From positions 9,738 through 73,737 of the forward strand of contig CAZORE010000024.1 in the NCBI GenBank assembly GCA_964581815.1: 64,000 bases of DNA. Reading direction: 5' to 3'. This DNA comes from Trebonia sp964581815 (GTDB lineage Bacteria; Actinomycetota; Actinomycetes; Streptosporangiales; Streptosporangiaceae). Shown here piece after piece: positions 7,919 through 16,129 of this stretch; the stretch's first letter is position 1, and each line of letters starts with the position of its first letter. The position numbers and the translations under genes are program-made. The notes beneath the pieces were generated by a model. It was not told the DNA's origin. It searched no databases and saw only the letters and a program-made list of their open reading frames with translations.

Positions 7919-8428
7919 ATGCGTACGCATACGAGCAGGGTTGCCAGCATCTCCGTACTTGGCCTCGCTGTGGGGCTCGCGCTGTCGGCCTGCACCGCCA
8001 GCACGACCGCCCAGCCCACCTCCAGCCCAGTCGGGACTTCCGCCTCAGCCGCCACCGTCGCGCCCGCCGCGGCTCCCAGCGCCACATCCGTGCCTGTACA
8101 GACGTTTCCCGACGGCACGTTCTACTCGCCGTCGGGAAACGTCTCCTGCGAGCTCAATTATCCCCTCCATGGCCAGACCGTGATGGCCTGCCAGACGATC
8201 AAGCCACATCTGGATGTGCAGATGGGTATTACCGGAAAGTACACAATCATCTGCACAGGCCAGAAATGCGGCCCCTCTAGCCCCCAGCCGGCGCCTACCC
8301 TCGCCTACGGTAAGGCGACCGTAGCGGGGCCATTCCGCTGCACATCGGCTACCACAGGCGTCACCTGCCTCGCCGATGGCAAGGGCTTCCAGATCTCCAG
8401 CTCGGGCGTCACACCCGCGTCTGCCTGA
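7919..8428 (+). CDS. Secreted lipoprotein with a four-cysteine DUF6636-like domain
   Basis: 169-residue lipoprotein: lipobox LALSAC with the lipidated cysteine at residue 25, then a Ser/Thr/Pro/Ala-rich linker to about residue 60, then a globular domain with four cysteines. The domain begins FPDGTFYSPSGNVSCEL and ends with GPFRCTSATTGVTCLADGKGF, resembling a small secreted domain common in actinobacteria. The ATG at 7919 is chosen because it starts the signal peptide; in-frame codons upstream belong to another remnant. Function unknown. The DNA coding for TFPDGTFYSPSGNVS forms a perfect 16-bp inverted repeat (8101-8143), unusual inside a gene. Confidence 0.75.
   Translation: MRTHTSRVASISVLGLAVGLALSACTASTTAQPTSSPVGTSASAATVAPAAAPSATSVPVQTFPDGTFYSPSGNVSCELNYPLHGQTVMACQTIKPHLDVQMGITGKYTIICTGQKCGPSSPQPAPTLAYGKATVAGPFRCTSATTGVTCLADGKGFQISSSGVTPASA
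8101..8143. repeat. Perfect 16-bp inverted repeat inside the lipoprotein gene
   Basis: Arms 8101-8116 and 8128-8143 are exact reverse complements around an 11-nt loop. The hairpin lies wholly within coding sequence, early in the mature domain. Confidence 0.85.
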
Positions 8429-8662
8429 TCCCGTAAAGGAAGGAACGGCCCGTTAGCGCATATGTGCAGCTAACCTCGATCTTTCGCGTCCCTGGCATAC
8501 TGGCCTGAGCTGTTCGGCTGGTGGGCACCGACCTGGCAGAGCCGGGAATCGTGCGGGTCGAGGAATGGCGGCCGGCTCCCGGGACCACCGGCACCACCAG
8601 GTCATCCCTGTGGTGCGCGGTGGGGCGTAAGCGATGAAAGGCGAGGGTGCAAGATAGGTTGG

Positions 8663-9820
8663 TCAGACAGCAGATCTCGCCATCCGTGCGGTCGCTTGGT
8701 CAAGGACGTCGGTACTGGTGGCGAAGTTGAGGCGCGCGTAGCCGCTGCCCGCGGCACCAAACCGCAGGCCAGGTTCGAGCGCGACGCGGCCGCGCTCGAG
8801 GAACCGTTCTTGAGCCTGGTTGTCCGGGCCGAGGGCTGCGCAATCAAGCCAAGCAAGAAAGGTCGCCTCGGGCGGGTGCCAGAGGAGCCTCGGGAGGCGC
8901 TGACTCAGCAGCTCAGAGAGCAGGGTTCGCCGATGGTCAAGGGTGAGCAGGAGTTGATCGAGCCAGCGCTCCCCGGCGGTGAATGCGGCAATAGCGGCAA
9001 TTACCCCGAAGTGACCTATGCGCCAGCGGCTGTCGGCCGGAAACCGGCTGACCATTGCGGCCATGCCCGGTGCGGCGGTCACGACGGCGGCACACTTCAG
9101 GCCTGCCAGGTTCCAGGCCTTGCTGGCCGACAGTACGCTGACGGCGATCTCGGAGGCGCCGGGCACGGTCAGCAGCGGAGTGAACGTAGCGCCGGGAAGC
9201 ACCAGTGGGCTGTGGATCTCATCGCTGATGATGACGACCCGATAGATCCGTGCGAGCCGGACCAGTGAGGCCAGTTCATCTGCGGTATGCACCCGCCCGA
9301 CCGGGTTGTGCGGGTTGCACAGGACGTAGGCCGCAGGATGGGTGGCGAACGCCGCCTCCAGCGCGGCGAGGTCGAGCCGCCACCCGGCGGCAGTGTGGGC
9401 CAAGGGAACTTCGAGCAGCCGGGCCCCGGCCTCGGGGACCCAGTCAAAGAACGGCGGATACACCGGAGGACTGATCACCACCGCGTCGCCTGGACGGGTC
9501 AGCACCCGGAGCAGCTCCACGACGCCTACCCCGACGTCGGTCACCGCCGTGACTGACATCGGGTTAATGTTCCAGTTCCACCGGCTGGCGGCGAAGCCAG
9601 CCAGCGCCTTGCCTAGGTCAGGCACGGCCAGCGCGTACCCGGCATCGGAGCGGTCCACGGCCTCACGCAGGGCTTCCGCGATGGGAGCGGCAAGGGCGAA
9701 ATCCATCTCGGCCACGGTCAGCGGAAGCACATCGGCCGGGTAGGTCTGCCACTTCGCGCTACGGCGCTGCCTGAGAACTTCGAGCGGATCTACTGGCAAT
9801 TCAGGTACCGCATGGTCCAT
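8663..9820 (-). CDS. MalY/PatB-type aminotransferase (cystathionine beta-lyase family)
   Basis: 385-residue fold-type I PLP enzyme of the MalY/PatB group, which mostly act as C-S beta-lyases on cystathionine or cysteine conjugates. Seen: RRSAKWQTYP at the N-terminus, CNPHNPVGR (about 168-176), ISDEIHSPL with D200 contacting the PLP nitrogen, and the Schiff-base lysine K234 in SASKAWNLAGLK; all are typical of PatB. The ATG at 9820 has GGGGAAGG eight bases upstream and gives the normal family length, so it is preferred over two upstream in-frame starts. It follows the hydrolase gene by 65 bp on the same strand and may be the last gene of that operon. Confidence 0.88.
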   Translation of the reverse strand: MDHAVPELPVDPLEVLRQRRSAKWQTYPADVLPLTVAEMDFALAAPIAEALREAVDRSDAGYALAVPDLGKALAGFAASRWNWNINPMSVTAVTDVGVGVVELLRVLTRPGDAVVISPPVYPPFFDWVPEAGARLLEVPLAHTAAGWRLDLAALEAAFATHPAAYVLCNPHNPVGRVHTADELASLVRLARIYRVVIISDEIHSPLVLPGATFTPLLTVPGASEIAVSVLSASKAWNLAGLKCAAVVTAAPGMAAMVSRFPADSRWRIGHFGVIAAIAAFTAGERWLDQLLLTLDHRRTLLSELLSQRLPRLLWHPPEATFLAWLDCAALGPDNQAQERFLERGRVALEPGLRFGAAGSGYARLNFATSTDVLDQATARMARSAV

Positions 9821-9885
9821 GAGCACAGCCTTCCCCATCGGATCAGCACCATCAAATCCGACAATTGAACTTATCAAGAGCCCTG

Positions 9886-10809
9886 TCAGGCCAGGTGCTT
9901 CGCGAGCCAGGCGACTATCGGCTCCGGTCGACGCTGGAACTCAAGGTAGCCGTCCCAGCGGGCGGTCGTTCCTTCGATCCAGTGGAGCTGCTTTTCAGCG
10001 ACGGGGATGTTGTCGTACATCGTCTGAACGTCGCTCTGGCGGGTGAGCGCGTCGTCTCGTACCTGGTAGAGGTACGTCGGCACCCGAACGTTCCTGGCCC
10101 ACTCCTGCGGGCTCCGGCGGGCGAAGTTGATACCAGTACGAACGATGATTCGCTGCTCGAGGTCGTTGATGTGTTCGGGGAGTCCGAGCCCGGCCAGCCT
10201 GCGCTCGATGATGGTTCGCGCGGTGACCGGCTGGGCCGCGACCAGGCAGCGTACCCCGTCGAATGCCTCGGGGAACTGGGTCATCGCGGCGAAGGTCGAA
10301 CTGGCGCCCAGGCATCGGCTGAACAGGCCGATGGCCATCTTGCGGGTGTCCGGGCGACTGCGGGCATAGGTCAGCGAACCGACCACATCCCGAGCCTCGA
10401 AGATCCCGCTCGACGTGATCCCTCCGTTGGCCGCGCCGCTGAGGCCGTGATTGCGGAGGTCGTAGGTGAGAACGTGGTAGCCGGCGTCGTGGAGGATTCT
10501 GTAGTCCGGGACGAAATCGACCTCGAACCCGTTACCGCTCGCGGCCCACACCGACCGCCACGGCTCGAGATGGGTCGGCATGCCGGATCGGGTGAAACCC
10601 ATGGGGTGGTTGAGGATGACCAGGTTCTCTGAGCCGGCCGCGGGGATGAACCAGCCCTCCAGGGGCACCCCGTCCCGGGCCGGGAACGTGACGTCCTCGT
10701 AGTCCAGTCCCTGATCGCTCGGCGAGTGCAGGACCGGAGACCGCTGCTGCTGGCTGAACCCGTCGGCGAACCGGTCCAGGATGTCGTCGATCTGTTCCTT
10801 GGCGGGCAC
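9886..10809 (-). CDS. Alpha/beta hydrolase with an apparent cysteine nucleophile
   Basis: 307-residue alpha/beta hydrolase. The ILNHPMGFTRSG segment and LRNHGLSG are typical of the fold. The nucleophile elbow reads GLFSRCLGAS, so the nucleophile position is C166, as in dienelactone hydrolases, instead of the usual serine. GTG at 10809 is chosen: it lies eight bases after the NmrA-like gene's stop and begins VPAKEQIDDI, matching the usual N-terminus of relatives; longer starts would overlap the neighbour. Probably translationally coupled to the NmrA-like reductase. Substrate unknown. Confidence 0.8.
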   Translation of the reverse strand: MPAKEQIDDILDRFADGFSQQQRSPVLHSPSDQGLDYEDVTFPARDGVPLEGWFIPAAGSENLVILNHPMGFTRSGMPTHLEPWRSVWAASGNGFEVDFVPDYRILHDAGYHVLTYDLRNHGLSGAANGGITSSGIFEARDVVGSLTYARSRPDTRKMAIGLFSRCLGASSTFAAMTQFPEAFDGVRCLVAAQPVTARTIIERRLAGLGLPEHINDLEQRIIVRTGINFARRSPQEWARNVRVPTYLYQVRDDALTRQSDVQTMYDNIPVAEKQLHWIEGTTARWDGYLEFQRRPEPIVAWLAKHLA

Positions 10810-10817
10810 GGTGGCGT

Positions 10818-11711
10818 CTAGGCCAGGACGGCCGGCTTGAGAACTTCTTCGCACCACTGGCGGAACGTGGTGGGGGTACTGGACTTCGCCGTGCGGGTCA
10901 CGGCGTTGTCGAGGCCGTTGTCCTTGGCAACCGCCATGTCGAGCATTGCCTGGGCCATGGCGTCGGACATTCCGAATCCGGTAAACCTGGCCTTATAGGC
11001 GGCGCCGGGGATCTGCTGGAAGGTCACCGGCTTGGCCAGCACCTCGGAGATTATCTGCGCCATGTCGTTGTTGGACAGGTCCTCGGCCCCGAGTACCGGG
11101 ACATCCTGCTGCCCGCTCCACGAGTCGTCGAGCAGCAGTGCTGCGGCGACGGCGGCAATATCGCGCGTGGCCACCATCGGGATCTTGCGGTCGGCGGAGA
11201 TCGGGGAGAAGAACTTGCCCTGAGTCTTGATGGCCTCGACCTGGTTGAGGAGGTTGTCCATGAACGAGGGCATGGTCAGGGCGCGGTAGCTCACGCCCGT
11301 GGCGGCGATCAGGTCTTCCATCGCGAGCGAGGCCGTTACATGTCCGGCGTTCGCGGCCCATGGTGTCCCGCGGCCCAGGGCCGTGATGATGACGACCCGC
11401 TTGACGCCCTGGGCCTTGAATGCCTCGCACGCCGGCCGGGTGAAGTCGACGTAGGCGGCGGCGGCGCTGTCGGCGTGGGGGTCCGGCGGCGTCAGCCAGA
11501 ACACGGAGTCAGCGCCTGCGAATGCCTGGGTGACGACGTCGTGGTCGCTGTGTGATCCCTGTACGACCTCGACGCGGTCACGCGCGTGGACCGGAAGGGC
11601 GGCGGGGTCTCTGATGATTACCCGGATGTGCTCACCTTCGGCGGCGGTCTTGAGGATGTTGTCGAGGACCTGGTGGCCGATGTCGCCCGTGGGCGCGGTG
11701 ATGACGATCAT
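10818..11711 (-). CDS. NmrA-like NAD(P)-binding atypical SDR
   Basis: 297-residue atypical short-chain dehydrogenase of the NmrA/HSCARG type. The N-terminus MIVITAPTGDIGHQV is the dinucleotide-binding turn, followed by VIIRD at the end of beta-2, and VVIITALG plus MPSFMDNLL as in NmrA relatives. There is no classical Y-x-x-x-K, consistent with sensors or quinone reductases of this group. GAAGGAGACACAC precedes the ATG. It lies in a leftward operon with the hydrolase and, upstream, a small ORF; the MarR gene on the other side of the shared promoter region is the likely regulator. Confidence 0.85.
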   Translation of the reverse strand: MIVITAPTGDIGHQVLDNILKTAAEGEHIRVIIRDPAALPVHARDRVEVVQGSHSDHDVVTQAFAGADSVFWLTPPDPHADSAAAAYVDFTRPACEAFKAQGVKRVVIITALGRGTPWAANAGHVTASLAMEDLIAATGVSYRALTMPSFMDNLLNQVEAIKTQGKFFSPISADRKIPMVATRDIAAVAAALLLDDSWSGQQDVPVLGAEDLSNNDMAQIISEVLAKPVTFQQIPGAAYKARFTGFGMSDAMAQAMLDMAVAKDNGLDNAVTRTAKSSTPTTFRQWCEEVLKPAVLA

Positions 11712-11820
11712 GTGTGTCTCCTTCAGCGATGGACCAAAGCGGACTATGCCGTGCTGTGTTCCCGCTAGGTGGGTGCCTCGCCGCGACGGCGGCGGCGGCC
11801 AGATCCTCAGCCTTCTTGGG

Positions 11821-12009
11821 TCAGACCTCGCGGCCAGAAGGATCGAAGATCTCGTTCACGCCTCGCCATGATGGGGTCGCGCCGATCGCGCCGAGCCCGG
11901 ACGGGAAACGCATCATCTTGGTGTAGCCGAACTTCTGCAGCTCACTGACCAAAAGGCCGGGCCGCATCTGAGGATCGCCAGGGACTGGGGCGGCGCCCGG
12001 GTTGGGCAC
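11821..12009 (-). CDS. Small ORF, 62 residues, function unknown
   Basis: GTG start with a strong GGAGGA ribosome site five bases away, reading VPNPGAAPVPGDPQMRPG, then SELQKFGYTKMMRF and ending SGREV. It is the first gene downstream of the palindromic sites that also precede the MarR gene, 109 bp before the NmrA-like gene and on its strand. I do not recognise the family; it could be a complete small protein or the end of a truncated gene. Soluble, mildly basic, no membrane segment. The ribosome site and position are the main support. Confidence 0.45.
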   Translation of the reverse strand: MPNPGAAPVPGDPQMRPGLLVSELQKFGYTKMMRFPSGLGAIGATPSWRGVNEIFDPSGREV

Positions 12010-12052
12010 CTTCCTCCACCTCAACTTGAACGTACACTAGAGCTTGCATATC

Positions 12053-12066
12053 GTCAAGTGCTTGAC
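12053..12066. promoter_or_regulatory. Candidate MarR operator 1
   Basis: Perfect palindrome GTCAAGTGCTTGAC. Same core as the second site 43 bp away (centre to centre), between the divergent MarR gene and the leftward operon. Likely target of the MarR protein. Confidence 0.6.
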
Positions 12067-12096
12067 CAAGATGGCAATGCCGTGCCCGTGCCCGTA

Positions 12097-12108
12097 TCAA
12101 GCACTTGA
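12097..12108. promoter_or_regulatory. Candidate MarR operator 2
   Basis: Perfect palindrome TCAAGCACTTGA, 27 bp before the MarR ATG. It differs from site 1 only in the two central bases. The spacing of 43 bp is about four helical turns, so both sites face the same side of the DNA. A weaker TCAACTTGA lies at 12021-12029. Confidence 0.6.
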
Positions 12109-12135
12109 CCCCTGTTTCGGACTACCCTCAATCTC

Positions 12136-12606
12136 ATGGAGCCACCACTCACGACCGAAGGTAAGGATGCTTGGCGCCGGGTGATATGGACCCTGCGTCG
12201 AGCCGACCTCGCCGTGCAACGCGCCAAAGAACCGGGCCTGCGGGCCGTCGGCGTTCCTCAAGCGCACTACGCCCTCCTGATGCACGTGCACGCCTTCCCC
12301 GGCTACTCCGGAGCCGAGATCGGCCGCGGCCTCGGCGTCACCACCCAGGCGGTGGCCCTGCTCGCCGCCAAGCTGGAAGCCCAAGGCCTACTGGAACGTC
12401 GCACCCACCCGCGGCACCGCAACGTTAAGGAGCTCCACATCACCGCCGCCGGCCTCGAGGCCTTGCAAGCGGCCGAGACGGTCATCACCGGGCTGGAACA
12501 ACGCGTGCGCGACGCCCTCGGAACCGAGCGCAGCGAGCAGCTACGCCTCCTGCTCGAAACAGTCATCCAGCATCTCGGCGCAAAAGCACCACAGGGCGAG
12601 AGCTAA
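12136..12606 (+). CDS. MarR-family transcriptional regulator
   Basis: 156-residue winged-helix regulator of the MarR family. The recognition region runs GYSGAEIGRGLGVTTQAVALLAAKLEAQGLLER, followed by the wing HPRHRNVKELHITAAG, with helices for dimerisation at both ends. MarR proteins dissociate from DNA on binding small phenolic or oxidant ligands. Two matching palindromes lie directly upstream and also precede the divergent leftward operon, so it probably represses both itself and the small ORF, NmrA-like reductase and hydrolase genes. No strong Shine-Dalgarno is seen before the ATG. Confidence 0.9.
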   Translation: MEPPLTTEGKDAWRRVIWTLRRADLAVQRAKEPGLRAVGVPQAHYALLMHVHAFPGYSGAEIGRGLGVTTQAVALLAAKLEAQGLLERRTHPRHRNVKELHITAAGLEALQAAETVITGLEQRVRDALGTERSEQLRLLLETVIQHLGAKAPQGES

Positions 12607-12961
12607 CCCAAGCCCCGCCTGGTGACGCATCGGCCCGGCCTCCCGCACCCCGTGCTCTTCCAGGAGCCCCGAGCCGATCACGGCGACCGCGTCATGGTAC
12701 GGCCCCTCCGGCTCTGCGTCAGCCCCGCCTGGAGTCGCTCGCGCGGGCTGGAGCCAGACCAAAGACACACACCGTGACCATGGCCGCAGCGAGCGGCTCC
12801 CTGAACGCCTACCTAAACGGCGTTGCCTGTCCCGGCGCGCATCATGTGACTTCTGGCCTGCGGAAAGTGTCATCACGCAGCGCGCTGGGAGGAGCGTTGG
12901 CAGCGGGCGCGGGAACCGCCGTTCCGGGCTGCCTGGAGGTCTTCGCGGGACGCGGCCCGGC
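12607..12961. other. 355-bp region without a recognisable gene
   Basis: No frame shows a recognisable protein or a clear ribosome site. It lies between the MarR gene and a 5'-truncated Rpn-like gene, so it may contain scrambled remnants of the missing 5' end. No hairpin of note was found. Confidence 0.4.
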
Positions 12962-13291
12962 GGGGGCGAGGCGTTCATCGCGCTGCTGACGTACATTGAG
13001 CTTGTGAGTGAGGCACGAGCCGGCGAGCTGCACGACCTGGCCGCCTCGCTGGGCCCGGACGCAGAGGAGGCGTACGTGACCACCGCAGAAATGCTCCGTG
13101 CCGAGGGGGAGGCCCGCGGCAAGGCCCGCGGCAAGGCCGAAGACATCCTCGTGGTCTTCGAGCAGCGCGGCATCGACGTGGACGACAAGTCGCGTGAGCT
13201 GATCGAGTCCTGCACGGACCTGGACACCCTGAACGGCTGGTTCCGCCGCGCGCTCAAGGCGGACAAGGCCAACGACCTCTTCGGGGAGTAG
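12962..13291 (+). pseudogene. Rpn-family recombination-promoting nuclease, C-terminal remnant
   Basis: The frame reads EAFIALLTYIELVSEARAGE, then EEAYVTTAEMLRAEGEARG, the repeat ARGKARGKA, and ILVVFEQRGID ending in a WFRRALKADKANDLF helix. This is the C-terminal part of the Rpn/PD-(D/E)XK putative-transposase family, with its charged E-G-x-A-R-G-K helix before a small C-terminal domain. Full proteins are about 290-310 residues; the N-terminal nuclease core is missing, and the sequence before about 12962 does not resemble it in any frame. A GTG at 13004 could still start a 95-residue product. Confidence 0.6.
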
Positions 13292-13426
13292 CGTCGGAAC
13301 GCCGGTACGGCATCAAAACCGACGGATATGCCTGACCTGCACTGATGTGGGCAGCGAGCCGGATGCCTGAGCACTGACGGCCTAGCGGCCACCGTGGGAC
13401 CGGGGGTCACTCGCGCGGTCCCGGAA

Positions 13427-13935
13427 TCAGGCCTTGCCCGCTGTCTCTCGCGGGTTGCGGTCGAACGCGGTGAGGGTCGGTTCGGCGAGTTGGGCGGCCC
13501 GGCGCAGGTCGCGTTGGATGGCGTCGCCGAGGGCGGCGAGCGAGGTGGCGTGCTGGACGTGGTTGTAGGTTGACTGCTGCCGGACCCGGACCAGGCCCGC
13601 GATCACGAAGGTGGCGAGCTGCACCTCGGGGTCGGTCGGGTCAGCGCCCACGCGGTTGGCGAGCGCGTCGGACATTTCCTCGGTGAAGCGCGCGAAGTCC
13701 GCAAGCCGCGCGCCGGCGAGCGATGGCGATCCGGTGGCGTTGAAGAGCAGCCGGAGCAGGTGCAGTTGGCGGTCTTCGTCCAGGGGCCCGCGCTGAGCGG
13801 GGTGAATCCCTCCGGCCAGCGCCTGCACAACGGTTTCGACGAGGGTGATGCCGCCGCGTTCGCGCACGGCATCCGCGACGGCGTTGATCCTGGACCCGAA
13901 CCGGTCGAAGAGCATCGACTCCTTGGTCGGACAGC
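13427..13935 (-). pseudogene. TetR-family regulator, C-terminal ligand domain only
   Basis: The reading frame gives PTKESMLFDRFGSRINAV and a helical domain through LTAFDRNPRETAGKA. The opening PTKESMLFDR is the end of the TetR helix-turn-helix (the segment after the recognition helix, usually YFPTKEAML), so the DNA-binding part is lost and only the ligand/dimer domain remains. Upstream, on the same strand, the sequence is instead the start of a short-chain dehydrogenase in another frame. A deletion therefore appears to have removed the end of that gene and the start of this one. An internal ATG at 13915 could allow a truncated product without DNA binding. Confidence 0.65.
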
Positions 13936-14106
13936 GAGGGTGACATGGGCGCCCGCGGTGGCCAGCACCCGGGCCGTCTCCGCCCCGATCCCCGAGGACG
14001 CCCCCGTGACCACCGCCCGCAGGCCGTGCAGGTCAACGCCGGCGGTCACCTCCTCGGCGGTGCTCGAGCCGTTGAAGCGCGTGGTGATGAGCGGACGCTG
14101 GGTCAT
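13927..14106 (-). pseudogene. Short-chain dehydrogenase, N-terminal remnant
   Basis: The first 60 codons from ATG 14106: MTQRPLITTRF, then STAEEVTAGVDLHG and VVTGASSGIGAETARVLA, with the NAD(P)-binding TGASSGIG turn, continuing to GAHVTLAVR. After that the family resemblance stops and the sequence becomes TetR-derived in a different frame. SDRs of this WWOX/retinol-dehydrogenase-like type have about 300-320 residues, so about four fifths is missing. Not functional as an enzyme. Confidence 0.65.
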
Positions 14107-14460
14107 CGTCTTCCCCCTGGAAGGTCACCGGGCGGCCCGGACGGACACCGGCTCCGAGCCGACTATACAAATTTCACGGTCCACCCACCCAGGCGGCCTC
14201 ATCGTGCCACAACCGGAGCATTCTGTCCGCATCGGCTCGACTTCGCCTCTCCAGTGGCGTACCGTGATCACTGATACGGCGGGTAGTCCCGTAGCCGTGT
14301 TGGGGCCTGTTCCGACCATCGGCAGTCTCCGGGAGCGCTGCTCCGGACGTCCGCATCGCTGGCTTCAAGGATGAATCCACGAGACGCCTGACTCGGGCAG
14401 AACGACCGCAAACGGCCCGCTAACGGTCTTGTCGCGTCCGTCAATCCATGAGGAGACACC
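14107..14460. other. 354-bp intergenic region before the cupin gene
   Basis: No coding sequence recognised. A short hairpin GGAGC-GCT-GCTCC lies near 14333-14345. The last part contains the GAGGAGACACC ribosome site of the cupin gene. Confidence 0.4.
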
Positions 14461-15000
14461 GTGCCGAGCAAGCCCGCGCCCGTCCCGCCCGACGACCTGT
14501 CACGCAAGCTGACGGTCGCGCGGCCGGACCATGACCAGAGCCTGCCGCATATCGGGCTGGTCGGTGACACGTACACGATTCTCGTCACCGGCCGGGACAC
14601 CGCCGGGAAGTACACGCTGATCGACATGCACGTGCCGCCGGGCGGCGGCCCCCCGCCGCACCGGCACGACTTCGAGGAGATGTTCACCGTGCTGGAGGGC
14701 GAGGTCCTGGTGACCTTCCGCGGGCAGCAGCTCACCGCCCGCGCCGGGGAGACCATCAACGTGCCGGCCAACGCCCCGCACGCGTTCACCAATGCCACCG
14801 GCACGCCGTCGCGGCTGCTGTGCCTGTGCGCGCCCGCCGGGCAGGAGGAGTTCTTCACCCTGGTCGGCCAGCCCGTCGCCACCCGGACGCAGGCACCGCC
14901 GCCGCTCGACGCCGCCGCCCGGGCGGCCTTCATCGCCAAGTCGATGGCGCTCACACCCGAGTACAGGACCGAGCTGCTCCCGCCGCCCGGCGCGAAGTAA
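14461..15000 (+). CDS. Single-domain cupin protein
   Basis: 179-residue protein with one cupin barrel. Motif 1 reads GGGPPPHRHDFEEMFTVLEG, giving metal ligands H67, H69 and E73; motif 2 GETINVPANAPHAFTN gives H107. All four expected ligands are present, so it can bind Fe, Mn or another divalent metal. The C-terminal tail is alpha-helical. GTG start with GAGGAG upstream. It is followed after 14 bp by an HSL-type esterase on the same strand, so they are co-transcribed. Possible roles are a small dioxygenase, an isomerase or a binding protein; nothing in the sequence decides between these. Confidence 0.88.
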   Translation: MPSKPAPVPPDDLSRKLTVARPDHDQSLPHIGLVGDTYTILVTGRDTAGKYTLIDMHVPPGGGPPPHRHDFEEMFTVLEGEVLVTFRGQQLTARAGETINVPANAPHAFTNATGTPSRLLCLCAPAGQEEFFTLVGQPVATRTQAPPPLDAAARAAFIAKSMALTPEYRTELLPPPGAK

Positions 15001-15014
15001 GGGCGGGCCCCGAG

Positions 15015-15968
15015 ATGACCTTCACCCTGGACGCTCAGGTGGCCGCGGTTCTCGCCGCGGCGTTCGCACAGAATGGTCCGCCGCCAGCCCCGCCGGCCGG
15101 TGACGTCGCCGGCCGGCGCGTCGCGCTCGACGCCATGCTGCGTTACTTCAACAACGAAGCGCAGCCGGTCGCCGACAAGATCGACATCTCCGACCACAGC
15201 GTGCCCACGCCCGACGGGGCCACGCTGCTCGCCCGGTGGTACCGGCAGCCGTCGAGCGAGACCACAGCGGCGGTGCTGTACCTGCACGGCGGCGGGATGA
15301 TCCTCGGCTCGGTGCCGATCTTCGACGGGCCGGTCTCCCGGTACGTGGCCCGTACCGGCGTGCCGATGCTGTCCCTGGAGTACCGGCTCGCACCAGAGCA
15401 CCCGCATCCCGTTCCGGTCGAGGATGCCTACGCCGGGCTGGCCTGGCTCGCCGGCCACGCGGCCGAACTTGGCATCGACCCCGGCCGCATCGCGGTCATG
15501 GGCGACAGCGCCGGCGGCGGCCTCGCCGCCGGCGTCGCTATCCTGAGCCGCGACAGGAAAGGCCCGCCAGTGGCGCGCCAGCTGCTCATTTACCCGATGC
15601 TCGACGACCGCACGACGGTGCCCGACCCGTACGTCGCACCGCTGGCGGGGTGGTCCTATGACGACAACGCCACGGGCTGGAACGCCCTGCTCGGAACCGG
15701 GCACGAGGACCGCGAGGTCGACCCGCCGGCCGCGCCGGGCCGGCTGCGGGACGCCGCCGGCCTGCCGCCCGCTTACATCGAGGTGGGGCAGCTGGACGTC
15801 TTCCGCGACGAGGCCCTCCGGTACGCGCTCACCCTCAGCCAGGCCGGGGTGCCGGCCGAACTGCACATGCACCCCGGCGTGCCCCACGAGTACGACGCCA
15901 TCGCTTTCGGCGCCGACGTGTCCCGCCGCGCACTGAGCGACCGCGACCGCGTGCTGCGCAGCCTGTGA
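15015..15968 (+). CDS. HSL-family (type IV) alpha/beta hydrolase
   Basis: 317-residue esterase/lipase of the hormone-sensitive-lipase family. Oxyanion motif HGGG (91-94), nucleophile S165 in GDSAGG, D261 in VGQLDVFRDE and H291 in PGVPHEYD complete the catalytic set. The ATG at 15015 is chosen because the longer frame would overlap the cupin gene and adds no domain. No signal peptide, so cytoplasmic. Family enzymes hydrolyse short to medium acyl esters. Forms a two-gene unit with the cupin. Confidence 0.9.
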   Translation: MTFTLDAQVAAVLAAAFAQNGPPPAPPAGDVAGRRVALDAMLRYFNNEAQPVADKIDISDHSVPTPDGATLLARWYRQPSSETTAAVLYLHGGGMILGSVPIFDGPVSRYVARTGVPMLSLEYRLAPEHPHPVPVEDAYAGLAWLAGHAAELGIDPGRIAVMGDSAGGGLAAGVAILSRDRKGPPVARQLLIYPMLDDRTTVPDPYVAPLAGWSYDDNATGWNALLGTGHEDREVDPPAAPGRLRDAAGLPPAYIEVGQLDVFRDEALRYALTLSQAGVPAELHMHPGVPHEYDAIAFGADVSRRALSDRDRVLRSL

Positions 15969-16129
15969 TGGCGATGCGGCCTGGTTGGTCTCTGCCGCAA
16001 CGGACCTTGCATTTTTGCGAGCGCGTGCGCCTTCGCTGATGTTGTCGTAGCGCATGAAACGCTTTCCGAGCGGCTGGGTCCCGGCCGCCTGGGCGAGCGC
16101 TATATTGCCGCTCATACCGGAGGGATGTA

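Noticed and set aside
12607..14460. Prophage or integrative element
   Set aside because: No integrase, capsid, portal, terminase, relaxase or tRNA/att duplication was recognised; only broken chromosomal-type genes.
14268..16115. Long leftward open frame (615 codons) opposite the cupin and esterase genes
   Set aside because: It is antisense to two genes with complete catalytic motifs. Its translation is Arg/Gly/His-rich with no domain, the usual GC-rich mirror frame.
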